Below are positions 8,492-15,626 of a stretch of 64,000 nucleotides of DNA, piece by piece. The DNA comes from Planctomycetota bacterium. Lineage in GTDB: Bacteria; Planctomycetota; SZUA-567; H5-PLA8. A program made the position numbers and the translations under genes. Location: positions 248,001 through 312,000 of the forward strand of contig JABTUM010000003.1 in NCBI GenBank assembly GCA_015075375.1, in the 5' to 3' direction. The notes under the pieces are model-generated. The model worked only from the letters and a program-made list of their open reading frames with translations, searched no databases and had not been told where the DNA came from. Numbering within the stretch: the first letter of the stretch is position 1; each line of letters starts with the position of its first letter.

Positions 8492-9292
8492 TTACCGCTC
8501 CGGCTTCCACGTTTCAGCATGGATGCGGCCGATAAAGGCTTCATGGGGACTCATGCCCGCGGCAATTTTAAGGCTGGAATACAAATGGTTGACCACGCGC
8601 TGCGATAGCACGTCGGCGACCGTATACGTACGCTTCCATTGATTGATGTAGAAGAGACACAACAATCCGCCGCCCAACAGGTGTCCCGCGCTTCCGAGCG
8701 GAAGGTTTAAGGTTTGAATCCAGCGCATATCGTAAAAAACGAAGGGCTGTCCCTGCGGATAATCGGTCGCATAGGCCACCCGCACCGGGACCGCGGTCCA
8801 AGGCGCGCCTTGAACCATCTCTACCGGATAGTGCCCGTGCAACTTTTCGGCCACCCCTTTGAGCCCCTTCAGCGGCGCAGGCAGTAACCCTTCCCACGCC
8901 AGGACCGTGTACGGGGGCCGCCTAAACTCGGACCCATCGGAAGCCCAACGCCAGGCGCCGGCAGCGGGAATTGCCGAGTCGCCCGGCGCATTCGAACGGC
9001 GCAGAGCTTCCATGCCTTGGGCAAGTGTGAGCGTCCAGGCCGGGTACATCTGCTCCATGGCTCGGATCTCTTTTAGCACGCGTGGCTCATCGCGCGCCCA
9101 AGGCTGCGTGGCGGCCAGTACTTCCAGATCCACCTCCCACGCGGCTTCGTGCGGGTTCCCATGAGGATCGCGAACCCAGCGGCGTTGAACGATCGGCATG
9201 AGGCTCCTCCTTTCATCGAGGTGCTGTCCGGCCAGTCCCGGACGATTCTTTCCGAGCAGGCCGGACAGCCAGCCGCGCATGGAATCCCACAT
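8492..9292 (-). CDS. E2-like ubiquitin-conjugating (UBC-fold) protein
   Basis: A 266-residue protein whose C-terminal half reads as a UBC fold: a YPQGQPFVFY strand, LNLPLGSAGHLLGGGLLCLFY carrying the only cysteine (C212), then the INQW tryptophan and the TVADVLSQRV helix, matching the order H-P..G..C...W.p..tl..vl of E2 enzymes. C212 is the predicted thioester cysteine. Two in-frame ATGs each have an excellent AAGGAGG: 9292 (chosen) and 9199, 31 codons downstream, so a shorter 235-residue form may also be made. The extra N-terminus is an amphipathic helix. Sequence similarity to named E2 families is weak; the E1 and JAMM neighbours strengthen the call. Confidence 0.7.
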   Translation of the reverse strand: MWDSMRGWLSGLLGKNRPGLAGQHLDERRSLMPIVQRRWVRDPHGNPHEAAWEVDLEVLAATQPWARDEPRVLKEIRAMEQMYPAWTLTLAQGMEALRRSNAPGDSAIPAAGAWRWASDGSEFRRPPYTVLAWEGLLPAPLKGLKGVAEKLHGHYPVEMVQGAPWTAVPVRVAYATDYPQGQPFVFYDMRWIQTLNLPLGSAGHLLGGGLLCLFYINQWKRTYTVADVLSQRVVNHLYSSLKIAAGMSPHEAFIGRIHAETWKPER

Positions 9293-9322
9293 GGACAGCC
9301 CTCCTTCCGCACACATACGGAA

Positions 9323-9604
9323 CTACGCATAGCCTTCGGCGCTTAAGTCCACGCCGTACTTGGCTCGTCCCTGCGGCCGCTCGGTGGGAAAATCCAGCCC
9401 AGGATCGGCCGCAGGCGCTTGGCGCTTCAATTCCCGCGCGAGGCGCTCGGTACGCTGAAAGCGCCCGGTGCCGGTATCGAGGTACACGTGCTCCGTCGCC
9501 GGATGCACGTACACGTCCGCGCCTAAGTCGGGCCTGAATTGCAGTTCGACCCCGTCCTCGGCCCTCGGAATGGTGCGTCCTTCTCCGTTCGTCTCGCGGT
9601 TCAT
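9323..9604 (-). CDS. Candidate ubiquitin-like modifier or operon-specific small protein
   Basis: A 93-residue protein, acidic and soluble, with AAGGAGG ahead of the ATG and an ATGA overlap with the zinc-ribbon gene stop. No family is recognised with certainty. Residues 17-50 predict alternating strands (VELQFRPD, ADVYVHPATEHVYLDTG), and the size suits a beta-grasp modifier, but the fold cannot be proved by eye. The C-terminus ends SAEGYA; removal of the last two residues would expose a Gly, as needed for E1 activation, and a JAMM protease is encoded two genes later. It is the only gene of the operon with the size expected for the modifier. Function is inference. Confidence 0.5.
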   Translation of the reverse strand: MNRETNGEGRTIPRAEDGVELQFRPDLGADVYVHPATEHVYLDTGTGRFQRTERLARELKRQAPAADPGLDFPTERPQGRAKYGVDLSAEGYA

Positions 9605-10041
9605 GGTGCGGTCCTCCTTCGTCTGCGTGAGCGGCGGGGCGTTGGCTCCGCCGCGGTTCGGGTTTCGGCCAAGGGCACACCCCCCGGTCCAAGCACCAAC
9701 TGGTTGCGCCGCAGCATGGCATTGATCGCATCGATCCCATCCAGCGGCGGTGCTTCTTCCGGCTCCGGTGCGTCCGGTGCAACCGGGGACTCTGTGCCGC
9801 GCGGCGAAAAGACTTCCGCACACGCGGTGCATCCAAGCGCACCGCTCGCCAGTCCGATCAAGGTCCCGCCCCTGCACGCCGGACAAACCAATCGCGGCTC
9901 CTCGCGTGGAACGCCGATCGGTGGTGCCGCAGGAGTGGCGGCTTGCGGCTCGGCTGGCACCGCCGCCTGTGGCGAAGCGGCGTAGGGCGCGGGAGCCGCG
10001 GCTGCGGCTTTGCCGCGCCAAGGGGCGAGATCCCGGGGCAT
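9601..10041 (-). CDS. Zinc-ribbon protein of the conjugation operon
   Basis: A 146-residue protein with an Ala/Pro-rich, low-complexity N-terminus (about 1-45), a single zinc-ribbon CPAC-x13-CTAC (about 51-71) and a short helical segment DGIDAINAMLRRNQL (about 100-114) before a basic RRSRRRRR tail. It could be an adaptor or E3-like protein, or a substrate; nothing in the sequence decides. The ATG at 10041 follows the stop of the preceding gene by 5 bases; a TTG at 10050 is possible. Its stop overlaps the next start (ATGA). Not recognised as a named family. Confidence 0.6.
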   Translation of the reverse strand: MPRDLAPWRGKAAAAAPAPYAASPQAAVPAEPQAATPAAPPIGVPREEPRLVCPACRGGTLIGLASGALGCTACAEVFSPRGTESPVAPDAPEPEEAPPLDGIDAINAMLRRNQLVLGPGGVPLAETRTAAEPTPRRSRRRRRTAP

Positions 10042-10046
10042 CGCGA

Positions 10047-10757
10047 TCAACCTTGCAAGCCGAGCCAGCGGCCGAAAGCCGCGACTTCGTGCGGCGCGCG
10101 GGCCAAGTCGCCGGTGTTAAAGATGGTGGCGCCGTATACGGTGCCCATCTTGTCCAGTGACGCGTAATGCCGGTCGAGATAAGCGTCGCCGCAGAGGTTA
10201 CCGCAGACGGCCACCTGTCCCGCCGGCACGTGGAGTTGCGTACGCAGCAGGATCACGTCCAGTTCCACCTTGATCGAGGTGTACACTCCGATGACGCCGA
10301 ACCGCCAACGGTCCACGTGTCCCCCAGTGATCTGATCGATCACTTGCACCAGATTGGTCTCCACGAAGTCGTTGATGTAGATGCTGTCGATGGGCTGGAT
10401 GTCGCCCGTCGGCGCCAGTTCCTTCAATCCGTCGATGAATTCCGCGCCGCGCGTATCGGCCAGGCAGTGCGGACCGAAAAAGTTCAGTTCGTCCGCTTGC
10501 GCCGGATCGGCTTGATCGTGCCAATCCCGGATATTCACCACGGTGAGGTTGTCGTGCCCGGGCGCGGTATACGCCTGGCGCAGAAACTCGCCCAACCGGT
10601 CTTGGCCGTTCTCCATGCCGCGCAACCGCTTCACCATTCGCTGGCCGATGTGCAAGCGATTCGGATTGGGCGGCTCAAGGTCCACGAAGTCGCGCTGCAG
10701 ACACTGGGTCAGCAGTATCGCGCCTTCGAAGTTTCGATCGTTGTCTCGGTAAGCCAT
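10047..10757 (-). CDS. Isochorismatase/nicotinamidase-fold protein without catalytic triad
   Basis: A 236-residue relative of PncA. Collinear segments are visible: VVNIRDWHDQAD (73-84) against VVTTQDWHPEDH of PncA, and FGPHCLADTRGAEF (94-107) against WPKHCVAGTAGAAL. The triad is gone: the Asp of DVQNDF is C19 (TQCLQRDF), the Lys region reads YINDFVETN, and the Cys of TDYCVKAT aligns with K163 (YTSIKVEL). It therefore probably binds rather than hydrolyses a nicotinamide-like ligand, or has a new chemistry. The ATG at 10757 has AAGGAGG. Second gene of the ubiquitin-like operon, between the Hsp70 and zinc-ribbon genes. The homology is clear; the role is not. Confidence 0.65.
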   Translation of the reverse strand: MAYRDNDRNFEGAILLTQCLQRDFVDLEPPNPNRLHIGQRMVKRLRGMENGQDRLGEFLRQAYTAPGHDNLTVVNIRDWHDQADPAQADELNFFGPHCLADTRGAEFIDGLKELAPTGDIQPIDSIYINDFVETNLVQVIDQITGGHVDRWRFGVIGVYTSIKVELDVILLRTQLHVPAGQVAVCGNLCGDAYLDRHYASLDKMGTVYGATIFNTGDLARAPHEVAAFGRWLGLQG

Positions 10758-10811
10758 GGTCGTGCCTCCTTCGTTATGCGGACCAGCGTGCGCCCGCGAA
10801 TTCACTCTTTT

Positions 10812-12329
10812 CTAAGCCGGTCGTGTGCGTTCGATCAGCACCTGCTGGCGCGAACGCGTGTCCCGGTCCACGGCCTCCACATGCAGCACACCGCTTTCGT
10901 CAATGCGGAACGTAACCTGGATCTCCGGCACCCCGCGCGGAGCGCGGCGGATGCCTGCGAGGGTGAAACAGCCCAAGAGCGCATTGCGGCTGGCCTTGGG
11001 CAGTTCGCCTTCGCGAACCTCGAAACGAATGTGGTCCTGAAAGTCTTCAACCGTGGAATAGTTCCCGGTCCGCAGGACCGGAAGCGCCTGGCCGGCCTCC
11101 AGCAACTTGCTGAAGCGGTCGTGGACCAGTGTGATCCCGAGGCTCTGCGCCAGGATGTCTTGCAGCCGCAGTACGACGCGCCCGTCGAGTGCCGCGGCCA
11201 GCAGCGCCGCGCCACGCGCGGGGCGCTCGTGCGGTTCGACCCCCGCCGGCGCCGGCGCGAGCGGACGCTTGAAGATACGTGCTACGGCTTGCCGGATCGG
11301 CGGCAGATAAGCGCCGCCGCCTGCGAGGATGACGCGCTCGATGGCGCGGGGCTTGACCTCGGCCTGCTTGAGCGCGCTTCGCGCCAGGTCTTCCAGGCGT
11401 TCCAGCGCCGGGCGGCAGGCAGCCTCCAGATCGCAGGCCGTGAGTTGCTCGTCCAGGTCCACCATCGCGCCTGCAGCGTTCACGGCGGCGTTGCGCAAGT
11501 CCGAGCGATGCTGGGGGCGCCAGGCCAGTTCATGCAGAAACTCTTCGCCCAGCCAAAGCAGTTCGGCGCGCACCTCCGTGCGGGTTCGATCGATGGGCAC
11601 ACGATGCCGCTCGCGAAAGCGCGCTTCAAGACGCCCGATCAGGCCCGCTCGAATTTCGCCCAGACCGAGCTGAGTATCTCCTGCTACACCAGCCACCGAA
11701 ACACCACGGGCGCTCACGCGTACGATGGCTATGTCCGTCATGCCCGCTCCGAACCCAATCACCGCCCACGGTTCGCCATCGGTCACGGGCGGCGAGGCAT
11801 GCGCTTCGGCCAAGGCCAGCGCCGTCGGCTCGTTGACAATGCGCCGCACCTGGAGTCCGGCTCTTTCGGCAGCGGCCTTTAGCGCCAACCGTTGCCGGTT
11901 GTGCGCTGCGGCGGGGACGGTGATCACTACGCCGCCAAGAGGTTCGCCCAACACCCGCGCCGCTCGGCTCGCGAGGGTCTTGAGCAGTTCCGCGGCAATC
12001 TCTTCGGGTGAAAACTGGCCGGTCCAGGCATCGACGAGCACTTCCTGAGCGCGATCCGGATGCTGCAGGACGTTCCAGGCCACCTGACTCGCCGCGCCAC
12101 GCACCTCTTCGGGCGTGCGACCCAGGAAGCGCTTGATCTGATCCACCGTGCTCAACGCATACGCCGACCGAGCTTCATGCGCAGCCTCGCCGCAGAGCGC
12201 CCCACCTCCGTGCAGCATGCGCGCCACCGCGGGCATACGCGCCAGGACCCGTCCTTCTCCGGTTCGCTCATCCCAGACGGCGGCCGTGAGGTAAGCCGTT
12301 CCGAAGTCGATCCCGATGCTCTGCGCCAC
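10812..12329 (-). CDS. Hsp70-family (DnaK-like) protein
   Basis: A 505-residue actin-fold ATPase. Visible motifs: phosphate-1 IGIDFGTA (5-12), connect-1 VPAAAHNRQR..., NEPTALALA, phosphate-2 GFGAGMTDI (altered from DLGGGTFDV) and adenosine motif ILAGGGAYLPPI. The C-terminal 110 residues are a substrate-binding beta-sandwich-like domain; the helical lid of DnaK (about 638 residues) is missing. Start chosen as GTG at 12329 because AAGGAGG lies 6 bases before it; the ATG at 12347 has no such site. First gene of the conjugation operon, behind a sigma-70-type promoter that contains an NrtR-type box. Might present or unfold targets for modification (inference). Confidence 0.88.
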   Translation of the reverse strand: MAQSIGIDFGTAYLTAAVWDERTGEGRVLARMPAVARMLHGGGALCGEAAHEARSAYALSTVDQIKRFLGRTPEEVRGAASQVAWNVLQHPDRAQEVLVDAWTGQFSPEEIAAELLKTLASRAARVLGEPLGGVVITVPAAAHNRQRLALKAAAERAGLQVRRIVNEPTALALAEAHASPPVTDGEPWAVIGFGAGMTDIAIVRVSARGVSVAGVAGDTQLGLGEIRAGLIGRLEARFRERHRVPIDRTRTEVRAELLWLGEEFLHELAWRPQHRSDLRNAAVNAAGAMVDLDEQLTACDLEAACRPALERLEDLARSALKQAEVKPRAIERVILAGGGAYLPPIRQAVARIFKRPLAPAPAGVEPHERPARGAALLAAALDGRVVLRLQDILAQSLGITLVHDRFSKLLEAGQALPVLRTGNYSTVEDFQDHIRFEVREGELPKASRNALLGCFTLAGIRRAPRGVPEIQVTFRIDESGVLHVEAVDRDTRSRQQVLIERTRPA

Positions 12330-12485
12330 GGTGGGCCTCCTTTCCATTCCATGCGGGCGTTGAGCCCGTTCGTTGCCTTGAAGGGAGGGGGCTAACGGAA
12401 GAGGTGGCGGTGATCTTGGTCTTTCCCGCCGGCCCGTTTGCCTGCTTCCACTCCCCGCCGGTCGTCCGGCTCTATTCCTGCATTC

Positions 12486-12515
12486 ATATTAGTGTATGAT
12501 CGACACTTATTTCAA
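12486..12515 (-). promoter_or_regulatory. Promoter of the Hsp70/ubiquitin-like operon
   Basis: On the minus strand TTGAAA (12510-12515), an 18-base spacer and TAATAT (12486-12491) form a good sigma-70-type promoter. The transcript would have a leader of about 150 bases before the GTG at 12329, containing a small GGGC/GCCC hairpin near 12355. The spacer is occupied by the NrtR-type palindrome, ideal for repression. The whole gene-free stretch 12330-12641 contains this promoter, the leader and the upstream region of the divergent gene at 12642; nothing else was seen. Confidence 0.7.
12490..12508. promoter_or_regulatory. NrtR-type operator in the Hsp70/ubiquitin-like operon promoter
   Basis: TAGTGTATGATCGACACTT matches the 19-bp spacing of the boxes at 5981 and 17304 with one change in the last base. 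It overlaps the spacer of the promoter at 12486-12515. It also lies about 135 bases upstream of the plus-strand gene at 12642, so either direction could be controlled. Confidence 0.7.
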
Positions 12516-12641
12516 CCCTTAGGCCCCACTTTCTGGAATTTTGTTTTGAGTCTCGCGCTAAAGGCTTGGTACACAGATGCTTGGGAATGCGGGGGAGATG
12601 CGCTAAACTTCGTTCAGCTCGGATTGGGGAGCGTTTCGGTT

Positions 12642-13433
12642 ATGCGCACGTTCGTAGGACTGCTTCTGATTGGCTGCCTGGCCTTGCTCGGTTGGATGGT
12701 CTGGGCGCACTACTCTTCGACCATGCACGGCCCTACGCCGACTCCTAAGCCCGAATCGCCTCAGACACGCAACGTGAGCGAAGCATCCCCTGATCAGTTC
12801 GCGACTCCGCCCGCGGCGCCTGCTGTACCGCCGCCAGAACCCGTGAAGACCGTGGAGCCGCAAGCGCCTGCGAGCCCTCCGCCACCTGAGGCCCCTGTTC
12901 CGATACCCGCGGCCCCTGAGGCCGCACCCGCACCACCTCCGGCTGCCAAGGCTCCGCCTTTGATTCCGCCCGGCCGAGTTGCATCGGCGGACCAGGCTCT
13001 CGGCGCCGCCTTAAAGCTTCACGCCGAGCTTTATCCCGATCTGCTTGCCGACCGATTCATGTCCGCAGTGCCCAAAGGCAAGTTGGAAGGCACCGTCAGC
13101 GTGTACCTCGACGCCGATCCCAAGAAGCGCAGCGAGAAGAAAGCCACCTACTGGGTGGCTCGAAAGGATGGAAGTTGGCATGCCTATTCCGAAGTGCCGT
13201 TACGCGAAGATTACGATTTTGTCTTCGAGGAAGTCGGGCGGTTGTACATCGAACAGCATTTCGGGAGCGCCACGTTCATTCGCAAGCCGGAATTGGTGCG
13301 CGAGCCCGCTCCTCCACGCCTGAAGGCGAAGATCATGGACGGTCCGCAGCCGCAAGAAATTGAACTGAGCTTCGAGAAGGACGAACGCGCCGGCTGGTTC
13401 GTCAAGCAGCACACCGGCGGCGGCGAGCCCTGA
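12642..13433 (+). CDS. Membrane-anchored proline-rich protein of unknown function
   Basis: A 263-residue protein not recognised as a known family. One N-terminal transmembrane helix (about residues 4-24) is followed by a long Pro/Ala-rich stretch (about 35-105) and a soluble C-terminal domain (about 115-263) rich in charged beta-strand-like segments (GTVSVYLDADP, ATYWVARKDGSWHAYSE). The ATG at 12642 follows GGGGAG; the frame is open further upstream but without hydrophobic or conserved features. It converges with pncB, separated by two bases. Likely faces the periplasm. Confidence 0.6.
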   Translation: MRTFVGLLLIGCLALLGWMVWAHYSSTMHGPTPTPKPESPQTRNVSEASPDQFATPPAAPAVPPPEPVKTVEPQAPASPPPPEAPVPIPAAPEAAPAPPPAAKAPPLIPPGRVASADQALGAALKLHAELYPDLLADRFMSAVPKGKLEGTVSVYLDADPKKRSEKKATYWVARKDGSWHAYSEVPLREDYDFVFEEVGRLYIEQHFGSATFIRKPELVREPAPPRLKAKIMDGPQPQEIELSFEKDERAGWFVKQHTGGGEP

Positions 13434-13435
13434 CG

Positions 13436-14899
13436 TTACGGCGCCAGCAGGGCTTCCAGACGCTCCACCTCCGCGGCTTTACGTCGAGCCAACTCTTCGC
13501 TCAACCCCACCCAATAACGCTCAGGATTGCGCAAGCGCCTCAATTCGGCGGGTAGTGCGGCCACCTCTTCGTGAGCGAAGCTCCGGATTTGCGACAGCGG
13601 CCTTTCGGGCAGTACGCGTCGGCCGTCCGCGAAAACGCGCTCCTGAAGCACTCGGCGCTTGGAATGTTGCGGAAGGGTCAGCCTGCGACCGCTGAACTGG
13701 CGGTCTGGGCTGTGAACCCGCTGCGCCGGTTCGGGCATCGCCTCGTCGGCCGCGAAAAGCACATCGCCCGCCGGATGCCCGGCCGCATCGTAGAACCGCA
13801 CCGGAAGCTTGACGCCCGGATCGGTCGTCTTCTCGGGATTGCCGCTCACCTTCATGGTTGCGCGCCACGCTCCGCCGGCGTCTTCGATTCCCGCCAACTT
13901 GTACACGCCGCCCAGCGCCGGATTCGCGCCGCCGGTGACCAACTTGGTGCCGATGCCCCAGCAATTGATTCTTGCTCCTTGGCGCTTGAGATCCGCGACT
14001 AGATCCTCATCGAGATCGTTGCTGGCGACGATCAACGGATCGTCGAAGCCCGCGGATACGAGCATGCGGTGCGCTTCGATGGAGAGCTTGGCCAAGTCTC
14101 CGCTGTCCAGGCGGATCGCGGCCCGCACGTCGCGGCCGGCCGCACGTAGCTCCTTGAAAACTGTAATCGCGTTCGGCACACCCGAGCGCAGGGTATCGTA
14201 GGTATCCACCAACAAGAGCGGCGCTTGCGGAAAGATTTTTGCGTAGCCGCGAAAGGCCTCCAATTCGGTAGGGAAGCTCATGACCCATGCGTGAGCGTGC
14301 GTCCCGCGCACCGGAATGCCCCAACGCTGACCCGCGGCCACGTTGCTCGTCGCGGCGCAGCCTCCCACATAGGCCGCACGCGAGCCGCTCAATGCGCCGT
14401 CGGGGCCCTGTGCGCGCCGGAGGCCGAACTCGAGAATCGGGTCCGCTTCCGCGGCTTCAGCGATCCGGGCCGCTTTGGTGGCCACAAGCGTCTGGTAATT
14501 AAGCACATTCAAGAGCAGCGTCTCGATCAGTTGCGCTTCGGCCAGCGGGGCGGAGACCCGCACCAGCGGTTCGTACGGAAATACGGCCGACCCCTCCGGC
14601 ACGGCCCAGATCTCGCCGCTGAATCGAAACCCGCGGAGATACTCGATAAACGCCGGATCGAACGTGCCTAGACGGGCCAGATAAGCCAAGTCTTCGTCGT
14701 GGAAGCGCATGCATTCGAGCGCGCCAAGGAACTCGTCGAGACCGGCGAAGATCGCATAGCCCGTGTGCGGAGGAAGCTGCCTAAAAAAGTACTCGAATAC
14801 CGCGCGGCGGTCCCGTCCGCCCAACCCGAAATGCCCACCCAGCATGGTGAGCTGGTAGAGGTCGGTCAACAGTGCGGGGCGTTCCAGCGTCGGCGTCAT
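13436..14899 (-). CDS. pncB: Nicotinate phosphoribosyltransferase
   Basis: Makes nicotinate mononucleotide from nicotinic acid and PRPP, with ATP. A 487-residue protein of normal length for the family. Motifs seen: LTDLYQLTM near the N-terminus, GTHAHAWVMSF with the His that is phosphorylated in this family, LVDTYDTLRSGVPNAI, RLDSGDL and the WGIGTKLVTGG phosphate-binding segment. Third gene of the nadE-nrtR-pncB operon; starts 15 bases after nrtR. Works with PncA (5376-5960) and NadE. Confidence 0.95.
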   Translation of the reverse strand: MTPTLERPALLTDLYQLTMLGGHFGLGGRDRRAVFEYFFRQLPPHTGYAIFAGLDEFLGALECMRFHDEDLAYLARLGTFDPAFIEYLRGFRFSGEIWAVPEGSAVFPYEPLVRVSAPLAEAQLIETLLLNVLNYQTLVATKAARIAEAAEADPILEFGLRRAQGPDGALSGSRAAYVGGCAATSNVAAGQRWGIPVRGTHAHAWVMSFPTELEAFRGYAKIFPQAPLLLVDTYDTLRSGVPNAITVFKELRAAGRDVRAAIRLDSGDLAKLSIEAHRMLVSAGFDDPLIVASNDLDEDLVADLKRQGARINCWGIGTKLVTGGANPALGGVYKLAGIEDAGGAWRATMKVSGNPEKTTDPGVKLPVRFYDAAGHPAGDVLFAADEAMPEPAQRVHSPDRQFSGRRLTLPQHSKRRVLQERVFADGRRVLPERPLSQIRSFAHEEVAALPAELRRLRNPERYWVGLSEELARRKAAEVERLEALLAP

Positions 14900-14914
14900 G
14901 AGGAGCCTCCCAGG

Positions 14915-15604
14915 TCAGAAGGGAAACAGAATGCCTTTGTCTTTCAGCTTCTCGAATTTGCGTGCCTTGAAGCGGTACAACCGGGCCGGACGGTGCACGC
15001 CTTCCATTTTTTTCTCGTCGGTTTCTTCAAGAATATCGAGCAGGGCGATCTTCCTTCGAAAATTGCGCTTATCCAGGCCACGGCCCAGAATCGCTTCGTA
15101 TATGCCTTGCAGCTCGCTGAGCGTAAATTTCTTGGGTAGCAACTGAAAGCCCACGGTAGTGTATTCAAGCTTGTTACGCAGCCGGTCCAGTGCGTACTCC
15201 AGAATCTTCTCGTGATCGAATGCCAGCGGCGGCAATGCGTCCATGGCATGCCACTCCACGCCGGCGGCATCGGTTTGCGCGCTGAGTTCCTGGCGGTCGG
15301 AGCTGATTAGCGCAAAGTAGGCGACCGTGATCACGCGTCCGCGCGGGTCGCGCTGCGGCTCTCCGAACGTATAGAGCTGCTCCAAGTACAGATCGCGCAC
15401 GCCGGTTTCTTCCTGGAGTTCGCGCAAGGCGGCCGTTTCCAGATCTTCGCCTTCGAGCACGAAGCCGCCGGGAAGCGCCCATTTGCCCTTGAAGGGCTGC
15501 CCGCCGCGCCGGATCAACAGCACATGCAGTTTGCCCTCGCGAATGGTGAAGATCGCCAGGTCGACGGTTACGGAAGGACGCGGGTATTCGTATGTGTATG
15601 CCAT
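14915..15604 (-). CDS. nrtR: NrtR-type Nudix transcriptional regulator of NAD metabolism
   Basis: A 229-residue protein with an N-terminal Nudix domain and a C-terminal winged-helix (about 145-229; FTLSELQGIYEAILG...DKRNFRRKI). NrtR proteins repress NAD salvage genes and release DNA on binding ADP-ribose. The Nudix box (47-69, G-x5-E-x7-RELQEETG) is complete here, whereas many NrtR proteins have lost it, so ADP-ribose hydrolysis may remain. It lies between nadE and pncB, and three similar palindromes (5981, 12490, 17304) are its likely operators. Confidence 0.92.
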   Translation of the reverse strand: MAYTYEYPRPSVTVDLAIFTIREGKLHVLLIRRGGQPFKGKWALPGGFVLEGEDLETAALRELQEETGVRDLYLEQLYTFGEPQRDPRGRVITVAYFALISSDRQELSAQTDAAGVEWHAMDALPPLAFDHEKILEYALDRLRNKLEYTTVGFQLLPKKFTLSELQGIYEAILGRGLDKRNFRRKIALLDILEETDEKKMEGVHRPARLYRFKARKFEKLKDKGILFPF

Positions 15605-15626
15605 GCGAACGTCAGCCCCCTCGAAC

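Noticed and set aside
10167..11882. Plus-strand open frame of 571 codons across the Hsp70 and PncA-like genes
   Set aside because: It is antisense to two well-supported genes, shows no recognisable domain and is typical of long shadow frames in GC-rich DNA.
12486..12515. Reading the 12490 palindrome as a terminator for an adjacent gene
   Set aside because: It is AT-rich with a weak stem and no gene ends beside it; it sits in the spacer of a good promoter.
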